A stretch of DNA of 5,582 nucleotides, from assembly GCA_003645435.1 (NCBI GenBank), contig QNFD01000204.1, positions 1-5,582 of the forward strand. The letters run 5' to 3'. The stretch's first letter is position 1, and every line of letters begins with the position of its first letter. The position numbers and the translations under genes are program-made. This DNA is from Gammaproteobacteria bacterium (GTDB lineage Bacteria > Pseudomonadota > Gammaproteobacteria > GCA-001735895). Shown piece after piece: positions 1 to 5,336 of the stretch. Below the pieces are notes generated by a model. It made no database searches. It was not told the DNA's origin and saw only the letters and a program-made list of their open reading frames with translations.

Positions 1-767
1 CAAATATACGTGCGGTAAAAGGGATCCATGTATTCCTGGATCTCGGCGTAACCCATGTTCATCGGTATTCCGCTTGCACGCCGCCGCTCCATTTCACGCT
101 CACGGGGAGACTTGTAGCGCTCTGGAAAGTTCTCGACATGCATGGCGTTATAGACCAGCCCCTCGATTAGCGCCGAGGCCAGGGGCACTTCTATATACTC
201 GCCTGTGCCGGTTTTTTCACGCTTGCCAAGCGCGAGAACAGCTGCGGTCGCGCCAAGAGTGGCAGCATAGGCCGAGGCCAGCGGCAAGGGTGTAAATGAC
301 GGGTTAATCCCCATCAAAACCCGGCTCAATCCCATATCGGTGAACTGGCCCGAAGCAGCAGCGACTACTCCCTCGTAGGCTTTAATCACACGACGCTCCG
401 CATCACCCGAAGAGAATCCGGGCAAGCTTAGATAGACCAGGGCCGGGTTGATTGCCATCAATTTGTCCGCACCCAGACCGAGACGATCCATCACACCGGG
501 GCGGAAATTTTCCACCAGCAGATCGGCCCGTGCCGCCAGCTCCTGTGCAGTTTCACAACCTTCTGCGGATTTCAGGTCAAGAACGATTGATTTCTTACCG
601 CGACCGAGGATCGCGTTTGCCTGATCGCTCCACCGGGGACCTTCAGGAGGATCTATACGTATCACTTCCGCGCCCTGGTCGGCGAGCATCATGCCAACCG
701 CGGGCCCTGCAATATAATGGCCAAAATCAAGCACCCGAAGGCCTTTTAACGGCAAGTCTTTGTTCAT
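1..767 (-). CDS. Class III (CaiB/BaiF family) CoA-transferase, C-terminus cut off by the window edge
   Basis: The minus-strand frame stays open from an ATG at 767 to the left edge, giving 255 residues of a family usually near 400, so roughly the last third is missing. Family members move CoA between carboxylic acids in the cytoplasm. Seen: N-terminal LKGLRVLDFGHYIAGPAVG (residues 8-25), LADQGAEVIRID (28-39), GRGKKSIVLDL (55-65), LLVENFRPGVMDRLGLG (83-99), and KTGTGEYIEVPLASALIEG (185-203), all typical of CaiB/BaiF proteins. The start is supported by AGGA nine bases upstream. Odd: counting back from the R-E-K-T-G motif, the position that holds the catalytic Asp in formyl-CoA transferase is Ser165, in the context LPLASAYAA. 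The substrate cannot be read from the sequence. It may belong to a subfamily that naturally lacks this Asp. Family assignment is firm; activity is uncertain. Confidence 0.93.
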   Translation of the reverse strand, partial: MNKDLPLKGLRVLDFGHYIAGPAVGMMLADQGAEVIRIDPPEGPRWSDQANAILGRGKKSIVLDLKSAEGCETAQELAARADLLVENFRPGVMDRLGLGADKLMAINPALVYLSLPGFSSGDAERRVIKAYEGVVAAASGQFTDMGLSRVLMGINPSFTPLPLASAYAATLGATAAVLALGKREKTGTGEYIEVPLASALIEGLVYNAMHVENFPERYKSPREREMERRRASGIPMNMGYAEIQEYMDPFYRTYI

Positions 768-776
768 GAATAACTA

Positions 777-780
777 TCCT
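777..780 (-). promoter_or_regulatory. Shine-Dalgarno of the CoA-transferase gene
   Basis: The minus strand reads AGGA here, with nine bases before the ATG at 767. This is a normal spacing and supports that start codon. Confidence 0.65.
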
Positions 781-802
781 ACAGGATCATGCATGCGAGC
801 GG

Positions 803-831
803 ATTATAGAGATAAGTATCCACCCAGAAAA
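803..831 (-). promoter_or_regulatory. Candidate sigma-70 promoter of the CoA-transferase gene
   Basis: On the minus strand a perfect -10 box TATAAT lies at 808-803. With a 17-base spacer, the -35 position (831-826) reads TTTTCT, which matches TTGACA at three of six bases. Transcription would begin near 796 and give a leader of about 30 bases containing the Shine-Dalgarno. The -10 is good, the -35 is poor, and the surroundings are AT-rich. Confidence 0.45.
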
Positions 832-921
832 ATGATAAAATTCGATCGCTACCATCACCTTTATCGATTATCCGGCGAGCATTTTTTTAACCCATAAATC
901 GTATAAAGGAAACGTAGAATC

Positions 922-956
922 GTAGGGTGCAATAACCAGAGGGCGTTGCACCTTAC
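922..956. repeat. REP-like palindromic repeat
   Basis: Arms GTAGGGTGCAA (922-932) and TTGCACCTTAC (946-956) pair over 11 positions with one G-T wobble, around a 13-base loop. The GTAGGGTGCAA...TTGCACC pattern resembles dispersed short palindromes found in many proteobacterial genomes (from memory, not searched). Neither strand has a T-run right after the stem, so an intrinsic terminator is less likely. Confidence 0.55.
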
Positions 957-960
957 TGCT

Positions 961-1206
961 CTATAACCGTTCTGCGTCACCCGTAATTGCAGCTTCTACA
1001 GCTGTCCAAAACTGGCTCTCTATCATCTCGGTTTGCTGTTGGCGCAGGATTTCTTCAATTGATTCAAGTGAACGGACCGGTTTATGGCCTACTACTGCAA
1101 GACCACCAGTGGTATTCGCCGACTCATTTTGTAAATACTGCGGAGCATATTCAAATTGAAATTGTTTAAAACCAACAGACCGGTCATGATCACGGTCAAT
1201 TGGCAA
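961..1206 (-). CDS. Doubtful small hypothetical protein, 81 codons, TTG start
   Basis: The frame would encode an 81-residue soluble, acidic protein with no signal peptide or membrane segment and no family I recognise. In favour: the amino acid mix looks protein-like, with a helical stretch SLESIEEILRQQQTEMIESQFW (residues 46-67, shown here in parts: SLESIEEILRQ then QQTEMIESQFW). Against: the only start at the N-terminus is TTG, directly preceded by an in-frame TAG; the nearest AGGT is only three bases upstream; the first ATG is at codon 59; and the start lies 21 bases from divergent proC. It may be a real small gene, a decayed remnant, or chance. Confidence 0.28.
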   Translation of the reverse strand: MPIDRDHDRSVGFKQFQFEYAPQYLQNESANTTGGLAVVGHKPVRSLESIEEILRQQQTEMIESQFWTAVEAAITGDAERL

Positions 1207-1215
1207 CTAACCTAC

Positions 1216-1219
1216 AGGT
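1216..1219 (+). promoter_or_regulatory. Shine-Dalgarno of proC
   Basis: AGGT lies eight bases before the ATG at 1228. Spacing is good and fixes the proC start. Confidence 0.6.
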
Positions 1220-1227
1220 AACTACCG

Positions 1228-2043
1228 ATGAAAAATACGATCGTACTAATTGGCTGCGGCAACATGGGTTTTGCAATGCTGACAGGATGGCTGGGAAAAT
1301 ACCCTGAGCTCGATGCTCATGTTGTTGAACCGGTCGCATCACTGCATCAACGCGCACAGCAAGCAGGGGCCAGAGTGGTTGCCGAAATAGCGAATTTGCC
1401 GGCTGAGCTTGTACCGAAACTGGTTGTCCTTGCCGTCAAACCGCAGATGATCGATGGCGTCGCCGCGCAATGCCAAAATTTGGCTGCGAGCGGTGCAACT
1501 TTTGTTTCTGTCGCGGCGGGCGTTACGCTTGATCGAATTGCACAGGCGCTGTCCCGCCCGGCGCCGCTTATTCGCTGTATGCCCAACACGCCGGCCTCGA
1601 TAGGCGCCGGCATGATGGTGTTGACTGCGCGTAGTGACGTGTCGGCAGAAACCCGCGATTTTGTAGAGTCACTGTTTGCTTCGTCGGGTGAGGTAGCCTG
1701 GAACGACGACGAATCCCTGATGGATGCGGTGACGGCTATTTCAGGCTCCGGGCCGGCCTATGTTTTCTATTTTATCGAAACCCTGTCCGAGGCTGGAGAA
1801 AAGCTCGGCCTGACCCGCGAAATTGCGCGGAAGCTGGCCCTGCAGACAGTGCGTGGCGCCGGCCAACTGGCCGCTTTATCCAACGATAGTCCGGCAGTTT
1901 TGCGCGAACAGGTCACCAGTCCGGGTGGTACAACGGCAGCCGCCCTGAAGGTGTTGATGGCTGATGATGGATTATCAGCACTGGTTTTCAAGGCCGCCAC
2001 TGCGGCGCGAGATCGTAGCGTGGAACTGGGTAAAGCCAATTAA
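1228..2043 (+). CDS. proC: Pyrroline-5-carboxylate reductase
   Basis: This cytoplasmic enzyme reduces 1-pyrroline-5-carboxylate to L-proline with NAD(P)H, the last step of proline synthesis. At 271 residues it is full length for the family (about 270). The N-terminal Rossmann fold shows IGCGNMG (residues 8-14), with AVKPQ (69-73) at the cofactor side and RCMPNTPASIGAGM (116-129) between the domains. The C-terminal helical dimer domain shows the family hallmarks ISGSGPAYVFYFIE (171-184), EAGEKLGL (188-195) and VTSPGGTTAAAL (229-240). The start is supported by a Shine-Dalgarno eight bases upstream. It is the only plus-strand gene here and stands alone: the yggS-type gene often found before proC is absent. 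It converges on the Fic gene. Confidence 0.97.
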   Translation: MKNTIVLIGCGNMGFAMLTGWLGKYPELDAHVVEPVASLHQRAQQAGARVVAEIANLPAELVPKLVVLAVKPQMIDGVAAQCQNLAASGATFVSVAAGVTLDRIAQALSRPAPLIRCMPNTPASIGAGMMVLTARSDVSAETRDFVESLFASSGEVAWNDDESLMDAVTAISGSGPAYVFYFIETLSEAGEKLGLTREIARKLALQTVRGAGQLAALSNDSPAVLREQVTSPGGTTAAALKVLMADDGLSALVFKAATAARDRSVELGKAN

Positions 2044-2105
2044 CCCGTATATTGTACGGGCGCCGTTTAATCCCCGGGCCGAAGAGGTGCGGGGCTAGTC
2101 GTTTT
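2044..2105 (+). terminator. Weak candidate terminator region after proC
   Basis: Two small hairpins follow the proC stop. The first is CCCGTA (2044-2049) pairing with TACGGG (2055-2060) around a five-base loop. The second is CCCCG (2072-2076) pairing with CGGGG (2090-2094), followed eight bases later by TTTT (2102-2105). Neither has a proper T-run at the stem base, so intrinsic termination is only possible. Confidence 0.3.
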
Positions 2106-2126
2106 CATCGCAGGGGCTCAGCCGTC

Positions 2127-2145
2127 ATGCCGATATCCCCGGCAT
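2127..2145. repeat. Small palindrome in the proC/Fic convergent gap
   Basis: ATGCCG (2127-2132) pairs with CGGCAT (2140-2145) around a seven-base loop. It is followed by a shorter TTCG/CGAA pair (2155-2158, 2163-2166). The surrounding GTCATGCC...GGCAT...TCAGGGATTC pattern is loosely like dispersed proteobacterial repeats beginning GTCAT, but the match is from memory and degenerate. It could also be part of the termination zone of the two converging genes. Confidence 0.3.
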
Positions 2146-2206
2146 AATCAGGGATTCGGACCCGAACGATTATATACTCTTCGGATTTGGACGGCCTAAA
2201 TATCCC

Positions 2207-3610
2207 TTATAGCCAGCTTTCCCTCCATATCCGGTATTCCGCCGGACGCAAACGGTAGCGTGCAATATTTCCCTCGTGAAGGCTCATGATTTCCGTCTCC
2301 ACTATCTCGATAAAGCGCGCCCGGTCCGCTTGTGGCACTTCCTCTGCAGCTCGCTGCTGGATAAAGATCGCTGCGGACTTATTATCCATAACGCCACGAA
2401 CGATTACGGCGACGATTTCCGCCATCATCGGTCGATAGCTCAGGCGAAAAGGATCCGGCTCTCCCAGAGACTGGCGCACGGCCGAATAACGCGCGCCCGA
2501 ACGCTCATAGGCCCACACGAAAAGGTCACGAAGCAGGTCAACACGATTGAGTTCATAGACACCCAGAATACCGTCGATATATGCCTGGTTGGGAACATCA
2601 ACAAAGGAGAGGGGGCTCAGGTTTTCACGAATCAGCGGGATATTTGCCGCCAGTCGTGAAACGCGCTTGTTCACATCCTCGAATGCCTGCAAATATGAGA
2701 GATGCACCAGGGCGAAGAAGGCCTGTTCAAACGGATCGTCAATCGCCGCGGCAGTATCGAGTACTTGCTGGAAGCATTCATCGATCAGTTGCGGTACTTC
2801 CAGTGGGTGATAAACAGTACCATCAATGCCGACTGGAATGGAACGCAAACGCCCGCAGGCCTGTGGGTCGGCAAGCAAATTATCAGACAGCAGAGCATGC
2901 AGGTTGAGGATTGTATATCGATTGAAACCAGTCTCCACGGCCTGCTCGACCAGGAACTCGATGGCAGCCTTATGGTTGATAATCATCTGCGCTTCCAGTG
3001 CATCTCTACCTTCGGCAAACTCACCTAGTTCCAACAAGCGTTCGGTTTCGAGCAGCGAATAGGTATTACCTTCCAGACGGCTAGAGTTCCACGACAGGTC
3101 AATCAGCAGGCGGCTGTAAATCTTCCGCACATAAGTGCCGGCTGGTCGCAGGCCATCCGGTGAACGCCCCAGACCGTGCAGATGCTGCCGGGTTTCGACC
3201 GGTAAATAAAGGGTTTCGTTGGGCCTGTACGCATCGAGAAATGCCCGCTGGTATCCGGCTGGATTCCTATTCTGGATCGGTGAGCGGACAATTTGTTTAA
3301 TCATCACCGCCGCGGGGGAAATGGGTGGATAAAATGCAATCCGGGCCGGATGCCCTTTAATTTCAAGTTTAGCGGACGAGGCGTGAATTACGACATCCTC
3401 CGAAGGCATTCGATAGTGCCGCCCCTTGCCACGCCCCTCGGCGCGAAGTCGTTTCTGCGCGATCAGGCGTTCCAGGCGGCGCTGCAGCATCCGGGGTGGA
3501 AGATCAAATGCCAGCCCATCACGAATCGTCCCGACCTTTACCCCATCGGAATGCGCCGCCACGATCTCAACAATGGCCTCAAGCTCTTGTTTGGGAATTT
3601 TCTTAGGCAT
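2207..3610 (-). CDS. Fic-domain protein with winged-helix-like N-terminus and non-canonical catalytic motif
   Basis: 467 residues. Residues 1-68 look like a winged helix (basic, with a RRLERLIAQKRLRAEGRGKG wing), suggesting DNA binding. A linker follows. SSRLEGN (176-182) fits the (S/T)xxxE(G/N) inhibitory-helix motif of self-inhibited Fic proteins. The Fic core covers about 200-370: a flap GIDGTVYHPLE (261-271) and the central loop LQAFEDVNKRVSR (307-319). The usual HPFxDGNGR reads QAFEDVNKR: the catalytic His is Gln308 and GNGR is VNKR, the NKR being like phage P1 Doc. Residues 375-467 form an extra helical C-terminal part. Fic proteins normally transfer AMP or phosphate to target proteins; here transferase activity is doubtful and a regulatory role is equally possible. 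The ATG at 3610 is the earliest possible start because an in-frame TGA lies at 3616-3614. No Shine-Dalgarno is visible and no antitoxin gene is adjacent. Confidence 0.92.
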   Translation of the reverse strand: MPKKIPKQELEAIVEIVAAHSDGVKVGTIRDGLAFDLPPRMLQRRLERLIAQKRLRAEGRGKGRHYRMPSEDVVIHASSAKLEIKGHPARIAFYPPISPAAVMIKQIVRSPIQNRNPAGYQRAFLDAYRPNETLYLPVETRQHLHGLGRSPDGLRPAGTYVRKIYSRLLIDLSWNSSRLEGNTYSLLETERLLELGEFAEGRDALEAQMIINHKAAIEFLVEQAVETGFNRYTILNLHALLSDNLLADPQACGRLRSIPVGIDGTVYHPLEVPQLIDECFQQVLDTAAAIDDPFEQAFFALVHLSYLQAFEDVNKRVSRLAANIPLIRENLSPLSFVDVPNQAYIDGILGVYELNRVDLLRDLFVWAYERSGARYSAVRQSLGEPDPFRLSYRPMMAEIVAVIVRGVMDNKSAAIFIQQRAAEEVPQADRARFIEIVETEIMSLHEGNIARYRLRPAEYRIWRESWL

Positions 3611-3651
3611 ACGTCATATTATATGTCGCAAAACATATTTAAGCGACGTAT
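3609..3651. promoter_or_regulatory. Nested dyad over the Fic promoter and start codon (probable operator)
   Basis: The outer arms ATACGTC (3609-3615) and GACGTAT (3645-3651) enclose the inner arms ATATGT (3621-3626) and ACATAT (3633-3638). Both pairs are perfect and their centres differ by only half a base (3630 and 3629.5). The dyad covers the TATAAT box and two bases of the Fic start codon. A DNA-binding repressor, perhaps the Fic protein's own N-terminal domain, is the natural reading. As RNA it could also fold into a hairpin that hides the AUG. Confidence 0.55.
3618..3623 (-). promoter_or_regulatory. Candidate -10 box of the Fic gene, placed for a leaderless mRNA
   Basis: The minus strand reads a perfect TATAAT, with seven bases between it and the A of the ATG at 3610. 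Transcription would start at or next to the start codon, which agrees with the absence of a Shine-Dalgarno. The -35 position at 17-base spacing (TCGCTT) is poor. Promoters further upstream, in the AT-rich part to 3714, cannot be excluded. Confidence 0.4.
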
Positions 3652-3714
3652 AAATATTTTTTTGACGGGTATATGCTGTATTTGTCGTTGAAATAGTATT
3701 AAGTGTCGTAAAAC
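3624..3714 (-). promoter_or_regulatory. Repeated GTTTTRCGACA boxes upstream of the Fic gene
   Basis: On the minus strand GTTTTACGACA (3714-3704) and GTTTTGCGACA (3634-3624) match at 10 of 11 bases, and TTTCAACGACA (3693-3683) is a weaker copy 21 bases (two helical turns) from the first. A fourth, degenerate copy in the opposite direction is at 3638-3648, making a GTCGC/GCGAC dyad (3625-3629, 3643-3647). This resembles an array of binding sites for one regulator in an AT-rich gap. Confidence 0.45.
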
Positions 3715-3749
3715 CTGGGGAGACAGCGCCGATTCATGCTATTTTTGGA

Positions 3750-3788
3750 GTCGGTAACAAATGAGAATTAGAAGCATTTGTCACCGAC
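3750..3788. repeat. REP-like palindrome between amidase and Fic genes
   Basis: Arms GTCGGTAACAAATG (3750-3763) and CATTTGTCACCGAC (3775-3788) pair at 13 of 14 positions around an 11-base loop. It is flanked by ATTTTTGG on the left and CCCTTTTAT on the right. The GTCGGTGACAAAT type of palindrome with flanking A/T runs resembles REP-type repeats that associate with REP-associated tyrosine transposases (from memory). The T-run lies on the plus strand, away from the amidase gene, so it is not a standard terminator for that gene although it begins 12 bases after its stop. Confidence 0.6.
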
Positions 3789-3799
3789 CCTTTTATCGT

Positions 3800-5203
3800 T
3801 TAATCAGGTTCTGGAGGGCTAGCCCCCAGGTCGCTCGAAGGCGGCCGGTGCTTCCATACCCCGGTTTCCTGTTCGAACGCCCAGGCCAGCCTGAGCACAT
3901 CCCAGTCGTGGTCGCGTCGTCCCATAATTTGCAATCCTACCGGCAATCCGTCCGGAGTAAATCCGCCGGGAACGGTTATCGCCGGCAAGCCCAGTAACGG
4001 GGCGACATCCAGCGCGATCCAGTTCATCGCGCTTTCGGCTTCCGGATCGTCGATAGCATAGGGCTTCATAAAATGCGTTGGCCAGACCAGAAATTCGTAT
4101 AACTCAAGGCATTCTGAGACCCGGTGGCCAAGTGCTGCCCTTTGTGCCTTTGCATGGGTGATTTCGATTGCGGACAGCCGATTCGCGCGTGCCTGGCCAG
4201 CTTCCAGTAATGGCGATAAATCATCGGCTTTTCCCCGGGCAAGCGCCGCATCGATTTCTTCCTTCATTATCATTGTCTTCAATGTGAGCAGCGTTTCCGA
4301 TGCGCCCATGACCTGCGGACTGGTTTCGGTGATATCACACCTCAACGATGCGAACACATCGAAGCTCTCGTTGAATACATCGGCGACTTCAGGATCAACT
4401 TGTGCGAAACCGAGATCAGGGCTCCAGGCGATTCGCGTGTTTTTGTGGTCCACACGCAGATCTTCCGATGCGTTGACTAACTCCTGTTCAATGCTCAATG
4501 AACTGCGGGCGTCGGGTCCTGCAACCGCACGCATAAACAAAGCGATATCTGCGACGGTTCTGGCCATTGGGCCGTGTACATTAATTTCGTCAAACCTGGC
4601 GTTGCCGTTTAGCTTCGGTATTCGGCCGGGAGAAGGTCGAAATCCGACAACATTGCACCACGCGGCAGGCGATCGCAACGATCCTGCCACATCACTGCCA
4701 TCGGCCAGTGCCAGCATTCCACATGCAAGTGCGCTCGCGCCGCCACCGCTACTACCGCTACAGGTTTTGCTAGAGTCGTAAGGATTTAGTGTCGAACCAA
4801 ACAGGCTGTTGGTGGTTTGCCCGCCATAAGAAAGTTCGGGCAAGTTGGTTTTGCCAACCATTATCGCGCCGGCTGCCTGGTGGCGCTCGACAATCAGGTC
4901 GTCAAATTCTGGAATGTAGTCCTTATACAGCGATGACCCCCAGGTCGTTCGAATTCCCCGGGTTCGTAAATTGTCTTTCACTCCTATCGGCAGGCCGTGT
5001 AGGAGCCCTTTGTTCTTTTTACAATCGGCCTGCTTTGCGCTTTCGAAGGCCTGTTCACGGGTGAGCGTCACAATCGCATTCACAACAGGATTAAGCCTGT
5101 CGATCTGTTCCATATATGTGCTCAACAGTTCAACCGCACCTAGCTGCCGGCTGTGGAGTAAACTCGATAACTCGGTTGCAGGCTTAAAACACAATTCGCT
5201 CAT
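3800..5203 (-). CDS. Amidase-signature family hydrolase
   Basis: 467 residues, full length for the amidase signature (AS) family, which hydrolyses amide bonds through a Ser-cisSer-Lys triad. All three are visible with family spacing: Lys76 in GLPIGVKDN (70-78), Ser151 in CSGSSGGGASALA (148-160), and nucleophile Ser175 in GSDVAGSLRSPA (169-180). K76-S151 is 75 residues and S151-S175 is 24, as in fatty acid amide hydrolase. The C-terminus shows LPAITVPGGFTPDGLPVGLQIMG. No signal peptide or membrane segment, so cytoplasmic. The usual TGGS is VAGS (Ala173 for Gly), and no gatB/gatC neighbour is present, so it is unlikely to be the tRNA amidotransferase subunit GatA. Substrate unknown. The ATG at 5203 has only a weak upstream GATGG. 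It lies downstream of an M19 dipeptidase gene on the same strand. Confidence 0.95.
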   Translation of the reverse strand: MSELCFKPATELSSLLHSRQLGAVELLSTYMEQIDRLNPVVNAIVTLTREQAFESAKQADCKKNKGLLHGLPIGVKDNLRTRGIRTTWGSSLYKDYIPEFDDLIVERHQAAGAIMVGKTNLPELSYGGQTTNSLFGSTLNPYDSSKTCSGSSGGGASALACGMLALADGSDVAGSLRSPAAWCNVVGFRPSPGRIPKLNGNARFDEINVHGPMARTVADIALFMRAVAGPDARSSLSIEQELVNASEDLRVDHKNTRIAWSPDLGFAQVDPEVADVFNESFDVFASLRCDITETSPQVMGASETLLTLKTMIMKEEIDAALARGKADDLSPLLEAGQARANRLSAIEITHAKAQRAALGHRVSECLELYEFLVWPTHFMKPYAIDDPEAESAMNWIALDVAPLLGLPAITVPGGFTPDGLPVGLQIMGRRDHDWDVLRLAWAFEQETGVWKHRPPSSDLGASPPEPD

Positions 5204-5225
5204 GAATGTTTCGCCATCGTTTTAT

Positions 5226-5271
5226 CCCCAGCGGGGAGAGGGAGTATTTTAGGCCCCTCTCCCCTCTGGGG
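5226..5271. repeat. Strong G/C-rich palindrome upstream of the amidase gene
   Basis: CCCCAG (5226-5231) pairs with CTGGGG (5266-5271), then after one mismatch GGGGAGAGGG (5233-5242) pairs with CCCTCTCCCC (5255-5264): 16 pairs around a 12-base loop. In a transcript from the M19 gene it would form a stable hairpin ending 22 bases before the amidase start. Neither side has a T-run directly after the stem. Its CCCTCTCCCC content links it to the adjacent repeat at 5286-5305. Confidence 0.6.
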
Positions 5272-5285
5272 CGGTGCGACGTCTC

Positions 5286-5305
5286 GCGAGGGTTAGGGTG
5301 AGGGG
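5286..5305. repeat. Copy of the GAGGGTTAGGGTGAGGGG dispersed repeat
   Basis: The plus strand carries GAGGGTTAGGGTGAGGGG followed by TTTTT. I recognise this string, usually accompanied by CCCTCTCCC as at 5255-5263, as a dispersed intergenic repeat of many Pseudomonadota. The TTTTT on the plus strand has no plus-strand gene before it to terminate. Confidence 0.55.
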
Positions 5306-5336
5306 TTTTTCCATGAATCATCCTAACCAACAACAA

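Larger units (their letters stand above)
768..1227. other. Stretch between two divergent genes with little certain coding content
   Basis: This is the gap between the leftward CoA-transferase gene and rightward proC. It holds, in order: the CoA-transferase ribosome binding site and candidate promoter; an AT-rich part to about 910; a palindromic repeat at 922-956; a doubtful TTG-initiated ORF on the minus strand (961-1206); and the proC leader. A weak inverted repeat GACCG/CGGTC (1178-1182 and 1193-1197) lies 30 bases before proC. No convincing -35/-10 pair for proC was found. Confidence 0.6.

Noticed and set aside
452..769. Plus-strand open frame of 105 codons
   Set aside because: It lies opposite the CoA-transferase gene, whose minus-strand frame shows clear family motifs; the plus frame is Pro/Arg-rich with no recognisable domain.
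1156..1190. proC promoter built from TTGTTT and CATGAT
   Set aside because: Only three of six and four of six matches with a 16-base spacer; too weak to annotate.
2207..3610. Phage-type Doc toxin of a toxin-antitoxin pair
   Set aside because: The protein is far longer than Doc, carries its own inhibitory motif, lacks the motif His and has no adjacent Phd-like gene.
3750..3788. Intrinsic terminator for the amidase gene
   Set aside because: On the minus strand the stem is followed by TCCAAAAATA, not a T-run; the T-run is on the opposite strand.
4158..4781. Plus-strand open frame of 207 codons
   Set aside because: It is antisense to the amidase core including the Ser-cisSer region; the Ser/Ala-rich composition is typical of a shadow frame.
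3800..5203. GatA (Glu-tRNA amidotransferase subunit A) for the amidase
   Set aside because: No gatB or gatC neighbour, and the motif around the nucleophile is VAGSLRSPA rather than the TGGSIRxPA usual in GatA.
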